Assembly (NCBI RefSeq): GCF_029626035.1
Contig: NZ_JARUBE010000003.1
Span: 1,116,001-1,180,000, forward strand
Direction of reading: 5' to 3'
Source of the DNA: Micromonospora sp. WMMD980
GTDB taxonomy: Bacteria; Actinomycetota; Actinomycetes; Mycobacteriales; Micromonosporaceae
DNA: 64,000 nucleotides
Shown piece by piece: positions 27,090 through 36,612 of the stretch (within the stretch, counting starts at the first letter, position 1; each line of letters starts with the position of its first letter). The position numbers and the translations under genes are program-made. The notes under the pieces are model-generated. The model was not told where the DNA came from and did no database searches. It was given only the letters and a program-made list of their open reading frames with translations.

Positions 27090-27476
27090 TCAGGCGGGCC
27101 GGTCGAGGGGGATTTCCGCCCACACCACTTTGCCGGGCCGGCCCTCGTCGATGGTGTGCGCGCCCCACTCGCGCGCCATGGCCTCCACGATCAGTAGGCC
27201 CCGCCCGCCGATCCGATGCGGGTCCGGCCCGAGACGTCGGGGTTGCCGGGTGGAGTTGTCGAATACCTCGACGAGGATCGCGTCCGCCTGACGTGTCAGC
27301 TCGAGCTTCCCGCCGTCGTCGGTGTGCCTGATGACGTTGTGCATCAGTTCTGTGATGACGGCGAGCGCGTCGTCGGCGACATGCGCGGCGTCCCAGTCGG
27401 CAAGGATCTTCCGGGCAGCCTGGCGGACCGGCGCGCTGTCAGCGCTGCCTCCGAAGGGCATCCGCACCGAGTCCAT
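27090..27476 (-). CDS. HATPase_c protein, RsbW/anti-sigma-type
   Basis: 128 aa GHKL ATPase. N box ALAVITELMHNVIRHTD with the Mg-binding Asn, and G1 box GGRGLLIVEAMAREWG are present; the compact size without a histidine phosphotransfer domain is typical of RsbW/SpoIIAB-like serine kinases. ATG 27476 is used, with GGTAGGTG upstream; GTG at 27485 is three codons earlier. Near the RsbU-like phosphatase at 24807, which suggests a partner-switching link, but neither a STAS protein nor a SigB-type sigma gene is in the window. Confidence 0.8.
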   Translation of the reverse strand: MDSVRMPFGGSADSAPVRQAARKILADWDAAHVADDALAVITELMHNVIRHTDDGGKLELTRQADAILVEVFDNSTRQPRRLGPDPHRIGGRGLLIVEAMAREWGAHTIDEGRPGKVVWAEIPLDRPA

Positions 27477-27792
27477 AGCGAACACCTACCCCGCTCCACC
27501 GCATCCGTACCGTAGTCGATCATTCTGGCGTCGGCGAACCGGGCACTGCCCGCGTCCCGACCGCGCCGTCACCGCACGTTCGGGCGCCCCCGGCGTGGAT
27601 CGAGCAGGCCATGCCACCTGACCCGGGTCAGGTGAGCGCCGCTTCTCAGCCATCGAGCAGGGGAGTGTCTAGGCTGGTCGACGACGTCGCCGGCCGGCGA
27701 TCCGGTCCGAACGGGCCGCTCCTGTTACCGGATCGTCTCGGCGGGGTACCGGCGAGGACATGTCGCGTCCTGTCCGCGTGAAGGAGGGCAGA

Positions 27793-29382
27793 GTGGCGAG
27801 GAACGGATCAGCGGCCCACAGCGTGACCGCTGGCAGTGGTCAGGTGCCGCAGCGGCTGCGGCAGATGCGCGCGGCGGCGTGGCGCGGAGTGTTCCGGCGC
27901 GCGGCGCAGGGGTTCATGAAGAACAGTTGTACGGACCTGGCGGCAGGTCTGACCTACTACGCGGTGCTGGCGGTCTTTCCGTCCGCGATCGTCGTCGTCG
28001 CCCTGGTCAATCTGGTCTCCGAGGGTGACCGCACCGTCGACACGATCGTCGATCTGCTCCGCGATCTGGGGGCCGGGGCGGTGGTGGACCAGCAGTTGCG
28101 CGACCTGATCCAGGAGGTGGTGTCGAGCCAGGGTGGCGCGGGGGCGCTGCTGGGTTTCGGGTTGCTGGGCGCGCTGTGGTCGGCGTCGGGCTACGTCGGC
28201 GGTTACACCCGGGCGTCCAACGTGATCCACGGGGTGCGGGAGGGGCGGCCCTTCTGGAAGTTGCGCCCGCTGCAACTGCTCATCACCGCGGTGTCGCTGC
28301 TGCTCATGGCCGTCGTCGTGGTGATCCTCATCGTGAGCGGTCCGGTCACCCGAGCCGTCGGCGACGCCCTGGACATCGGCGAGACCGCCCGCACTCTGTG
28401 GTCCGTGCTCAAGTGGCCGGCCCTGGTGCTGACCGCCATGGTGATGCTGGCGATGTTGGGTTGGCTCGCGCCGAACGTACAGCCGCCGCGGTTTCGGTGG
28501 CTGACCGTGGGCGGCATCGTCACCCTGCTCGCGGTGGCGATCGTGTCCTTCGGCTTCGGCTTGTACGTGGCCAACTTCAGCTCCTACGACAAGACCTACG
28601 GCACGCTCGGCGGGGTGATCGCGTTCCTGGGCTGGCTCTACCTCGTCAACGGGGCTGTCCTGTTCGGTGTCGAGATCAACGCCGAGGTGCAGCGTGGCAG
28701 GGCACTGCAGGCCGGTCAGCCCGCCGACGATCCCGTCCTGCCTCCACGGACCGCAGCCGAAGGCGAACGCTCCGACGAGGTGACGACGAGTGCGGCGCGA
28801 CCGGGTGAGCGGCCACCCTCGCCGCAGCGAGACGCCGCCGACGACGGCGCGCGTCCCGACTCGGGGGCAGCGATCCTGGCGTTTGCACCGCGACCGCTGG
28901 GGGCATCACGAGTGCAGCCAGACGAGGAGGCCCCGGTGTCGCCAGACGCAACCACCCGTGCACAGGAGCAGCACTCCGGTACGCCGGAGGCGATGTCGAC
29001 GTCGGAACTGGTCACCCGGGCCGCCGAGCAGGTGAGCACGCTGATGCGTGACGAACTGGCGCTGGCCAAGGCGGAGATGGTCGCGAAGGGCCGGCGGGCC
29101 GGAGCCGGCGGCGGACTGTTCGGTGGCGCCGCGGTCCTGAGCCTGTACGGGTTGGGACTGCTGCTGGCGCTCGCGGTGGTGGTGCTGGACCTGGTCTGGC
29201 CGCTGTGGCTTGCGGTCCTGGTCGTCCTGGTGGTCGTGCTCGCCGTGGCCGCGGTGATGGCGCTGCTCGGCCGTCGGCGGTTGCGCGCGGCGACGCCGCT
29301 GGTGCCGCAGGAGGCGGCTTCCGGGATTACGGCGGACGTGGACGCGGTGAAGACCGCGGTTCGGGAGGGACGATCGTCATGA
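27793..29382 (+). CDS. YihY/BrkB-family membrane protein fused to a holin-3_6-type domain
   Basis: 529 aa from GTG 27793, which has GGAGG seven bases upstream (ATG 27760 lacks a site). Residues about 40-300: YihY/BrkB fold with FMKNSCTDLAAGLTYYAVLA, FPSAIVVVALVNL, SASGYVGGYTRASNVI and YDKTYGTLGGVIAFLGWLYL. A disordered Pro/Ser/Ala/Asp-rich linker follows (about 305-380). The end (about 395-529) is a separate Phage_holin_3_6-like unit: VTRAAEQVSTLMRDELALAK, then two hydrophobic helices. The two units are usually separate neighbouring genes. A ribosome site and GTG at 28924-28938 sit at the junction in the same frame. The stop overlaps the DUF3618 gene. Confidence 0.82.
   Translation: MARNGSAAHSVTAGSGQVPQRLRQMRAAAWRGVFRRAAQGFMKNSCTDLAAGLTYYAVLAVFPSAIVVVALVNLVSEGDRTVDTIVDLLRDLGAGAVVDQQLRDLIQEVVSSQGGAGALLGFGLLGALWSASGYVGGYTRASNVIHGVREGRPFWKLRPLQLLITAVSLLLMAVVVVILIVSGPVTRAVGDALDIGETARTLWSVLKWPALVLTAMVMLAMLGWLAPNVQPPRFRWLTVGGIVTLLAVAIVSFGFGLYVANFSSYDKTYGTLGGVIAFLGWLYLVNGAVLFGVEINAEVQRGRALQAGQPADDPVLPPRTAAEGERSDEVTTSAARPGERPPSPQRDAADDGARPDSGAAILAFAPRPLGASRVQPDEEAPVSPDATTRAQEQHSGTPEAMSTSELVTRAAEQVSTLMRDELALAKAEMVAKGRRAGAGGGLFGGAAVLSLYGLGLLLALAVVVLDLVWPLWLAVLVVLVVVLAVAAVMALLGRRRLRAATPLVPQEAASGITADVDAVKTAVREGRSS
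28924..28938 (+). promoter_or_regulatory. Internal ribosome binding site and start for the holin-like half
   Basis: GAGGAGG at 28924-28930 followed five bases later by GTG at 28936-28938, in frame with the YihY reading frame. A stand-alone holin-3_6-type protein of about 148 aa could be translated from here in addition to the fusion. Confidence 0.55.
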
Positions 29383-29660
29383 GTGAGAGCACACCGACGG
29401 ATCCGCAGCAGTTGCGGGCAGAGATCGCGCAGACGCGCGCCGCTCTCGGTGACACCGTGGAGGCACTGGCGGCGAAGACCGACGTCAAGGCCCGCGCCAA
29501 GGCCGGCGTCGAGGACGCCGCCGCGCAGGCTCGGGAGAAGGTCACGACGGCGGCAGGTCGCATCGAGGGGGCAGCCGGGGCGGTGCCGCTGGCGGTGGTC
29601 GGCGCGGCGGCGGTGCTGGCGGTGCTGGTGGCTCTTCTGGTCCGGCGGCGGCGGGCGTGA
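29379..29660 (+). CDS. DUF3618 protein
   Basis: 93 aa. PQQLRAEIAQTRAALGDTVEALAAKTDV is the DUF3618 signature; a charged helical segment and one C-terminal hydrophobic helix with RRRRA tail follow, so it is a small tail-anchored membrane protein. ATG overlaps the preceding stop (ATGA) and its own stop overlaps the DUF4235 start. The YihY-holin-DUF3618-DUF4235 order is a recurring actinobacterial envelope module of unknown function. Confidence 0.85.
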   Translation: MSESTPTDPQQLRAEIAQTRAALGDTVEALAAKTDVKARAKAGVEDAAAQAREKVTTAAGRIEGAAGAVPLAVVGAAAVLAVLVALLVRRRRA

Positions 29661-29929
29661 GTCACCTCGCGGCGAAGGTCGCGTACCGACCGGTCGGCCT
29701 CCTGCTCGGCGTCGGGGCCGGACTGGTGTCGGGGCTGTTGTTCAAGCAGGTGTGGAAGCTCATCGAGGGCGAACAGGACGCACCACACGCCACCGACCAA
29801 GACCGTGGGTGGGGCGAGATCGTCATCGCCTCCGCGATCCAGGGCGCCATCTTCGCGGCGGTGAAGGCCACCGTCGACCGGGCTGGAGCCGTCGCCGTGC
29901 ACCGGGTCACCGGATACTGGCCGGGCTGA
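29657..29929 (+). CDS. DUF4235 membrane protein
   Basis: 90 aa. GTG at 29657 overlaps the DUF3618 stop. LAAKVAYRPVGLLLGVGAGL, then GLLFKQVWKLIEGEQDAP, and GEIVIASAIQGAIFAAVKA give two hydrophobic helices with the DUF4235 pattern. Function unknown; translationally coupled to its neighbours. Confidence 0.85.
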   Translation: MSHLAAKVAYRPVGLLLGVGAGLVSGLLFKQVWKLIEGEQDAPHATDQDRGWGEIVIASAIQGAIFAAVKATVDRAGAVAVHRVTGYWPG

Positions 29930-30028
29930 CCGGGCACCCGGGTCGCCGCATCGACGTGCGGTAACGGCAGACGACTTCGCGCCTGCGAGAGCAGCACCAT
30001 CTTCGGCCAAGGGTCAGAGAGGAACACG

Positions 30029-30226
30029 ATGAAGGTCACGAGGTTCGCCGCCGGCCTGGCGGTCGGCTATGTGCTCGGCGCCCGCGCCGGCCGCGGCAAG
30101 TACGATCAGATCACCGGGCAGGCGCAGGCCCTGCGCGCGAACCCGACGGCCGCCCAGGCCGGGGCTGCCATCGTCGAGCTGCTCTCCAAGCCCAAGGTCA
30201 CCCCTACGCTGCCGACGCCCGAGTAG
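30029..30226 (+). CDS. Small YtxH-like protein
   Basis: 65 aa. N-terminal hydrophobic/glycine helix KVTRFAAGLAVGYVLGARAGRGKYDQI followed by a polar tail; this short pattern recurs next to DUF4235 genes in actinobacteria. AGAGAGGA ribosome site upstream. Probable fourth member of the envelope module. Confidence 0.65.
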   Translation: MKVTRFAAGLAVGYVLGARAGRGKYDQITGQAQALRANPTAAQAGAAIVELLSKPKVTPTLPTPE

Positions 30227-30303
30227 CGTGTCCGTGCCCCGGCCAGCCGCCGACACCGGCAGGCAGGCCCGCCGGCCCGGCGGTGACGTGCGGAACCGCC
30301 ACG

Positions 30304-30465
30304 TCACCTCGCTCGCTCGTCGGTGACGGTCGCCAGCGACACGTCCTGTGCGGCTGCCTCGATCCAGTCCAGAAGCACCTCGATCCACTGGTCCACCTCC
30401 GAGACCCGTCGAGCCAGGTCGGCCAGACGCAGCGCCTGCTGCTCCATGACAGCTTCGAAGGTCAT
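30304..30465 (-). CDS. Small helical protein, 53 aa
   Basis: Short frame from ATG 30463-30465, with GAGGT six bases upstream, to TGA at 30304. It reads MTFEAVMEQQALRLADLARR, then a helical stretch rich in Glu, Asp, Val and Leu and a tail ending TDERAR. Third positions are G/C rich and leucines fall in heptad-like spacing, so a small coiled-coil protein is plausible. Unknown function. Confidence 0.45.
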   Translation of the reverse strand: MTFEAVMEQQALRLADLARRVSEVDQWIEVLLDWIEAAAQDVSLATVTDERAR

Positions 30466-30718
30466 GCAACGACCTCGCTCTGGAGGATGGCCTTCGCTCC
30501 TCGGCTCTGTGTGGCCATGTCAGTGCCATGCCGACCGTCCGGCCGGCGTGGCCGAGCAGTGGCGGGTGAAACTGCTGAGGAGCGCCGGCGGTGCGGACGA
30601 TGTCGCGATCACCGTACACGTGTTCGGGAACCGGCGAACGCGGCTCCTCCGGCCGGAGGGATGCTGGTCCCACCTCGGACCGGGCTCCGCTCGACCTGCG
30701 GAATGGCGCTGTGGCGCG

Positions 30719-31366
30719 TCACGTGACCGTTCCCGTTGCGGGGGAGTCGTACTTCGCCGCCGTGACGCTGGTCAGGTCGATGCCGGTCGTGTGGCTGGCG
30801 TATCTGAGCAGGTAGGCGCGGGCCTGCTCGGAGGTGACGGAGGTGCGGGCGATGATGTGGTAGCCATAGGCATCCTCCAGTGCGACGAGGTTGCGGGCGG
30901 CTTCCGCAGCGGGTAGAGCGAGAGTGAAGGCGCCCTGGTCGCTGCCGGCGTCGAGGAGATCCTCGTACAGTTGGGCCTGCCGGTCGTAGAGACTGCGGCG
31001 TAGGGCGGCGTGGTCGGGGCGGCGGCGCGCGCGTGGGGAGAACTCGTAGAGCAGGCAGCACAGTTCGTCGTCGGCACCATGAGGCAAGCCGGCGTCGATC
31101 GCGGCCGCCAGCTTCCTGGCGTGGTCGATGTGTTGCTCCACCGCGTGCGCTCGTTGGCGGTGGAACCGGTCGGCGGCGTCTTCGAAGACCTGCTGGAACA
31201 GGTCGTCGAGGTGCCGGTAGTAGTAGGTGACGGTGCCGGGAGACATGCCCGCCGCATCGGCGATGTCCCGGATCCGCACGCGGGCCAGGCCATGCTTGAC
31301 GATCGCGCGGCGGGCCGCCGCGGTGACGTGGGCGCGCTGGTGGTCCTGATCCTTGGGGCGGGCCAT
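30719..31366 (-). CDS. TetR-family transcriptional regulator
   Basis: 215 aa from ATG 31364-31366 with GGAGAGA upstream; the longer frame to 31582 is not supported. N-terminal helix-turn-helix at residues about 25-60: VRIRDIADAAGMSPGTVTYYYRHLDDLF. The C-terminal ligand domain has an AELxR-type helical pattern and no known signature. Target unknown; nearest genes are the small protein at 30304 and the NlpC/P60 hydrolase at 31611. Confidence 0.88.
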   Translation of the reverse strand: MARPKDQDHQRAHVTAAARRAIVKHGLARVRIRDIADAAGMSPGTVTYYYRHLDDLFQQVFEDAADRFHRQRAHAVEQHIDHARKLAAAIDAGLPHGADDELCCLLYEFSPRARRRPDHAALRRSLYDRQAQLYEDLLDAGSDQGAFTLALPAAEAARNLVALEDAYGYHIIARTSVTSEQARAYLLRYASHTTGIDLTSVTAAKYDSPATGTVT

Positions 31367-31563
31367 CTGTCTCTCCGGTGACGGTGGGCTGCCGGGCCGC
31401 CCGCTCACGCTACCAACGCGGTCACCGCCGTGCCGTGGCGCGCCGGCTCGCGTCGCCGCGGTCCTCGGCTTCACGGCGGCCCGGAGGTGATCGGCCGGCC
31501 GTTGCGACACCGCCGGCAGCGGCTGACGTCCGGTGGAACTGCCGAGGGACCTGGGTCTGGTGC

Positions 31564-31601
31564 GGGCCGGCCGGCGGCCCACCGCGCTCGCCGGCCGGCC
31601 C
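31564..31601 (-). terminator. Hairpin after the NlpC/P60 gene
   Basis: 13-bp perfect arms GGGCCGGCCGGCG (31564-31576) and CGCCGGCCGGCCC (31589-31601) with a 12-base loop, 10 bp past the stop codon of the minus-strand gene at 31611. Confidence 0.7.
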
Positions 31602-31610
31602 TACGTCCGC

Positions 31611-32171
31611 TCAGTAGCCGTTGGGCGTCAGCACGTCCACGAAGATCGGGTCGGGTTCGGTGCCGCCGAGGGTGATGGTGTCGTACTTGACGTAGCCGTA
31701 GTAGGCGTTGGCGTCGATGGCGCGGTTGTTGCCGACGTACACCCCGGTGTGGTCCAAGTCGCCTCCGTAACGGATCCCGTCGTGCGGGTCCGTGTCCCAG
31801 AAGATCAGGTCCCCGGGCCTGGGGTTGTTGGTGCGCCGCCCCTGATTGATCTGCCCCTGCAGCCAGTAGTTCAGCTGTAGTCCCCGACCGGTGGCGGCCT
31901 TCGTGCCGTCCCAGATGGCGTGGCGGTTGAGGCACTCGCAGTCAACCCTGGCGGTCCCGCACGTCCACCCGTACGCCAGCTTGTAGGGCGTGCCCAGGTA
32001 TGCCTTGGCGGCGTTCACCACGCTCGTCCGCACGCCGGCCGCCTGAGCCGGACCAGTGGTCACCTGCACCGTGCCGACGGTCATCAGAACGGTTACCGAG
32101 GCCACCGCCCCGCCTCGACGAACCGCGCCACGCACTCTGCGTCGAAGATCCATTCCCATTCCCATTTCCAC
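31611..32171 (-). CDS. Secreted NlpC/P60-family peptidase
   Basis: 186 aa. A basic start and hydrophobic signal segment (ASVTVLMTVGTVQVTTG, then AQAA). NlpC/P60 catalytic Cys lies in RVDCECLNRHAIWDG (usual DCSGL), with the His in LDHTGVYVGNNRAID; RPGDLIFWDTDPHDG is the family strand. Such enzymes cut peptidoglycan stem peptides or related amides. Three in-frame ATGs in a row at 32159-32171; the first follows GGTGAGGAG. Length is that of a single catalytic domain without SH3 modules. Confidence 0.85.
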   Translation of the reverse strand: MEMGMGMDLRRRVRGAVRRGGAVASVTVLMTVGTVQVTTGPAQAAGVRTSVVNAAKAYLGTPYKLAYGWTCGTARVDCECLNRHAIWDGTKAATGRGLQLNYWLQGQINQGRRTNNPRPGDLIFWDTDPHDGIRYGGDLDHTGVYVGNNRAIDANAYYGYVKYDTITLGGTEPDPIFVDVLTPNGY

Positions 32172-32327
32172 TCCTCACCGTCCCGGCGCCGAGGAGATCC
32201 AGCGCCCGAATTCTTCGTTCCGGACAGCAAAGAATAGACGGGTCTCGCTGTCAAGAGGGTGAGGTCGACTGCTCGCCGGGCCACGCCCCCGCGACGTCCA
32301 TCTCGGCAGCGGGGCTCACCAGATGGT

Positions 32328-34480
32328 CTAGACATCCTCCAACCGGATGTAACCGGTGCGTCCCACCGCCTCGATCGTCCAGCAGCGCCCGAAGGCTCGG
32401 ACCCGCTCCGCGGTCATCCGGCCGAACTCCCCCGGTATGTCCGGATCGAGGGTCAGCCTGCCGTCGACCGGGTGGAGATCGAGCATCGCCCGCAGCAGGG
32501 CCAGCGGTGCTCCGCTCGCCCACGCCTGTGGGCTGCAAGCGGTGGGATAGGGCACGGGAAACAGCATCAGGTCCCGTGCGTAGCCGCTGAGTGCCTCCGG
32601 CAGCCGGTGGCCGAACTGCTCGGCCGCCTCGAACATGGCAAGGCTGATCCGGTTGACCTCGTTCCGGAAGCCGTATCGGGCCATACCGAGCGCGGCGATC
32701 GAGTTGTCGTGCGGCCAGACGGTGCCCAGGTGGTAGCCCAGCGCGTTGTAGCGGCGTTCCTCCCGGGACAGGGTGCGGACGCCCCAACCGGAGAACATGT
32801 CTGGCGACATCAGCTGCCGCACCACCTGTTCGGCCCGATCCGCCGGGACGATGCCGCTCCACAGCAGGTGACCCATGTTCGAGGTCTTCGAGTTGATCCG
32901 GTTCTTGTCCCCGTCGAGGCCCACCGCGTAGTAGCCGCCGCGTTCCTCGATCCAGAAGTCGCGGTTGAACCGTTCGAACAGTGCGGCGGCATCTGCGCGT
33001 AGCCGCACGGCGAGGGTCGGATCGTCCAGCGGTCCGTCCGCCAGCTCCGCCAACCGCATCTTGGCGTCGTACGTGTAGCCCTGCAGGTCGCACGTGGCGA
33101 TCGGCAGGAACGGGATCTTGCCGTCGGAGAAGCACACGCCGTCCGGTGAGTCTCGCCAGCACTGGTTTCCCAAGCCTCCGGGGAGCGGGTGCCGTACTCG
33201 ACGTATCCGTCGCCGTCCCGGTCGCCGTACGAGTCGATCCATCGCAGCGCGGCCAGTGCGTTGTCGCGCAGGTGCCGCACCGTGTCGTCGTCGCGGGTCC
33301 ACCGCCAGTACTCGGAGAGCAGGATCAACCACAACTGGGTGGCGTCCGCCGTGCCGTAGTTCGGGTTGTATGGTTTCACGCCGGTCCGCGTCAGCTCGCC
33401 GCTGCGAAACTCGTGCAGGATCTTGCCCGGTTCCTCGTCGGTGAATTCGTCACAACGGGTGCCCTGCAGCCGGGCGAGAGCCAGCAGCGCACCGCGCGCG
33501 AGCGCCGGCCCGGCCACCAGCGTCTGGTAGGCGGTGATCAGCGTGTCGCGGCCGAAGACGGTGAGGAACCAGGGCAGCCCGGCGCCGGGAAGCATGACCT
33601 GCTGACCCTTGATCTCCATGTCCAACCGCAGCGCCCCGAGATCCTCCCGGGACCGGCCGAGCACTCGTTCGAGCATCGGGTTGTCGCTGCGTACCAGCGC
33701 CCGGTTGTCCACCCACCGGCGTAGCGGGTCGTCGACCCGGCCGTGAATCACCTCGGCGATGTCGCCGCGAACCGGCTCGACCACGCCGAGACCGGGCGGC
33801 AGGGGCACGTGGAGGTCGAGCTGCCAGCGCTGACGGGGCGCCAGGTCGAGCTGCCAGATCAGGTCGTCGCCCTCGACCCGGTCGGGCGGGATCGACGTCA
33901 GCACCGACGTCTCGGCGGTGAAATCGCCGTTGGCGTACGCGAACACCAGCGCCGCCCCGCCCACGTTCCGCCGGCGGTCGATCCGGGCCGAACGGTCCCG
34001 CACCCCGGACTTGACCTCGAACAGGTCGGCGAAGTCGGCTTCCACCGCCAGCCGGATCTCGATCCCGACCGGCTCGGTACGGAACGAGACCAGCTCGATC
34101 CGCTCGTGGAAGCCGTCGCCGATGTAACGCAGGCGACGCAGTCCGATGCTGTCCGTGGGTAGACCGGGCAGGTCGGGGTTAGTCAGGACGAACTGCGCCG
34201 AGTAGTGCTGGAGCGTCTGCGAACGCAGCACCAGGAGGCGCCCACCGTTGACGGTCAGCAGCCACCCGCTGAGCAACCGCGTGTCGAGGTGTACCAGGCC
34301 GCCGATGCTGCCGGCCGGCACGTCCCCGACCGAGTCGGAGTACATGAACGTCGGCCCGCTGAGCACGGCGATGGAGTCGGGTCCCAGTTCGGGCGGCATG
34401 GCCCGTTGGTCACCGCTCTCCTGCGAGGCACGTACACCGGGTGTGGGATCAGCGGGTGTCGGACGCGCGGCAGCTGCCAT
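32328..34480 (-). pseudogene. Glycogen-debranching / amylo-alpha-1,6-glucosidase-like gene with a single-base frame lesion
   Basis: The 5' half (34480 to about 33185) encodes an N-terminal glycogen-debranching domain (LVHLDTRLLSGWLLTVNGG...) and the start of the (alpha/alpha)6 barrel with GAGLPWFLTVFGRDTLIT and WIDSYGDRDGDGYVEYGTRS. The frame then turns to nonsense at the GGGG run of 33180-33183 (CCCC on the coding strand). One base back, PGGLGNQCWRDSPDGV and the rest of the barrel continue to a stop at 32328, including YNALGYHLGTVWPHDNSIAA. One extra C would give a normal protein of about 717 aa. All expected segments are otherwise intact, so assembly error is as likely as a true pseudogene. 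Confidence 0.85.
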
Positions 34481-34730
34481 AACCCTGACCGTAGAGCGAC
34501 GCCCAGCCTGCCACATCACCCGTTTCGGATGATTCTGGCCCGGGGTGGATCGTCCATCTCGGGGGCGGGCAGGATGGGCCAGGCGACATGGTGACCGGCA
34601 ACCGCACGAGAGCGGTCAGCTAGCGCTGTCGGCGGTCCGGGGCCAGCCGGCGATCGGCAGGCGATCCCGACCGTCCCGCGCCGATGTCGACCGGTCAAGA
34701 CGTCGGAGCGCCGAGTCGGGTCCGTGCGGA

Positions 34731-35696
34731 TCAGCGGACCCGTAGCAGAATCTTGCCCAGGTAGGGCGCCTGCAGGCGGCGGTGCGCCTGGGCCGCCTCG
34801 GCGAGGGGAAAGGTCTCGGCGACGTGGATCTCGAACGGTCCCGACTCGATCAGATGGTTGAGCCGGCGCAGCTGGTCGGGCCCGGTGGTGCCGTCGTAGG
34901 CACGCGCGCCGCGCCCCGCCGGTGCGGTGGGCTCCGGCTGCACCCCGTGCGGGTAGGCGAGCGTGCCGTCGGGCTTCAGCAGGTCAACCAGGCGCGCCAA
35001 CATCGGGCCATTGGCCATCGCCAACAGCCCGTCGACACCGCCGGGCACGGCCTCACCCGCCCGTGTCGGCGTGGCGGCGTCGTGCCCGTCGAGGACGACA
35101 TCGGCGCCGAGCCGGGACACCAGGCGAACGCCTTCGTCGCCGGAGGCGATCGCCACGACCCGCAGCCCGAGCCTCTTGGCCAGCTGAACCGCCAGATGCC
35201 CCTGACCGCCGCTGGCGCCGAAGACGAGCACCGTGGATCCGGCCGGCAGCTCGAGTGCGTCCAGTCCGGCCAACGCGGTCAGCGCGTCCGTCGGCATCGC
35301 CCCCGCATGCTCGATCGGCACGTTCTCCGGCACCCGCGTCACGTAGTCGGCCTTCACCGCGGCGTATTCGGCGTAGCAGCCACCCTTGGGCCGGGAGAAC
35401 GCGTACGCGTAGACGACGTCGCCCACCGAGAGGTCGTCGACGGTGGCGCCGACGGCGGTGACCGAGCCGGCCGCGTCGGAGCCCGGAACGATGGGGAAGG
35501 TGGCGCCCTCGGGCACCAGTTGGCCCTGGCGTTCCATGACGTCCCACACCCCGACTCCGGCGGTCCATACCTTGAGCAGGATCTCGTCGTCGGCGACCTG
35601 CGGGATCGGCAGTGTGCGGGCCGTGAGCACCTCGGGCCCGCCGAACTCGTCGAACGCGACCGCCCGCATCGACGTCAACTGCTCATCACGGCTCAT
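34731..35696 (-). CDS. NADP-dependent zinc-free MDR oxidoreductase (quinone-oxidoreductase-like)
   Basis: 321 aa. GroES-like N-terminal domain (VAFDEFGGPEVLTARTLPIP, PGSDAAGSVTAVGATV) and Rossmann domain with VLVFGASGGQGHLAVQLAK. Catalytic and structural zinc Cys sets of alcohol dehydrogenases are absent, as in quinone oxidoreductases. ATG 35694-35696 is chosen over an upstream extension. Monocistronic. Substrate unknown. Confidence 0.85.
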   Translation of the reverse strand: MSRDEQLTSMRAVAFDEFGGPEVLTARTLPIPQVADDEILLKVWTAGVGVWDVMERQGQLVPEGATFPIVPGSDAAGSVTAVGATVDDLSVGDVVYAYAFSRPKGGCYAEYAAVKADYVTRVPENVPIEHAGAMPTDALTALAGLDALELPAGSTVLVFGASGGQGHLAVQLAKRLGLRVVAIASGDEGVRLVSRLGADVVLDGHDAATPTRAGEAVPGGVDGLLAMANGPMLARLVDLLKPDGTLAYPHGVQPEPTAPAGRGARAYDGTTGPDQLRRLNHLIESGPFEIHVAETFPLAEAAQAHRRLQAPYLGKILLRVR

Positions 35697-35843
35697 CCAT
35701 CGTCCTTCCAGCTGCTCGCCGCAGCATAAAGCCGGGTCGACCGTCAGGACCGGGGAATCAGCAATCACGGTGGCCGGCCTCGGACCGGCCGGGATCGCCC
35801 GGCGACGCGGCACCGACGGGTGGAAGTGACCCGTTGGTCGCTC

Positions 35844-36320
35844 TCACGCAGGTGCGGAGCCGGTCGTCTCGTGGTGCATGACGTGTCCGGTGGCGGGGAA
35901 GGCCTCGTTGCCGGCGAGTCGTCCGGTTCGGGTCTGCGTCACGGTGAAGCCCTCACTCTCGTACAGCGCGAGGGCGGCCGGGTTGCCGTCGAGCACGGTG
36001 ACCTCCACCCGCGGGCCGGCGGCACTCAGCGCGTGCCGCAGCAACGCTCTCCCGACGCCTCGCCGGTAGCGGCGCGGATCAACGTACAGCCAGGTGATCT
36101 CGTCCTCGCCGAGTGCGACGAAGCCGACCACGCTTGCGTCGATCTCGGCTACCCACAGGCAGCCGTCGAAGAGCCCTTCGGCGTCGGCGGTCTGCGCGAG
36201 CGTGCGGAACGCGTCGACGCCGGCGGAGCCGCGCAATTCGTCGAGCCGGGCGGCGTCGTGGATTCGCGCGATCGCCGGCCAGTCACGGTCGGAGTAGGGC
36301 CGGATGACAATGGCAGACAT
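35844..36320 (-). CDS. GNAT-family N-acetyltransferase
   Basis: 158 aa. Acetyl-CoA-binding motif A is visible as LYVDPRRYRRGVGRALLRHAL, preceded by the strand VVGFVALGEDEITWL and followed by VTVLDGNPAALALYESEGF (motif B). ATG 36318-36320 used. Stand-alone gene; substrate unknown. Confidence 0.87.
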   Translation of the reverse strand: MSAIVIRPYSDRDWPAIARIHDAARLDELRGSAGVDAFRTLAQTADAEGLFDGCLWVAEIDASVVGFVALGEDEITWLYVDPRRYRRGVGRALLRHALSAAGPRVEVTVLDGNPAALALYESEGFTVTQTRTGRLAGNEAFPATGHVMHHETTGSAPA

Positions 36321-36612
36321 CGCTCGATGATGGCAGGTGGTGTCGGGCTTGCCCAAGCCGATTCTCGGCGGCGGGGCGGGGCGGGCCGGCGAGGTGCGGT
36401 GCTGCCGTGACGACGAACACCACCGGCCACGTCGCCGCGGTTGACGAGTGGCTGCGACACAGACCTCAGTGGGCCGAGGCGACCATCAGGGGACTGTCCC
36501 GCCGCGAGCGACCGGAGGCGGTGGCTGGCAGCGGGGCCGGGCTGGCCGATCGGTGCGGAGGTGTGATAGCCCCGCGCGAAACGGGGATCGAGTCGGACCG
36601 AACTGGCGCCGG

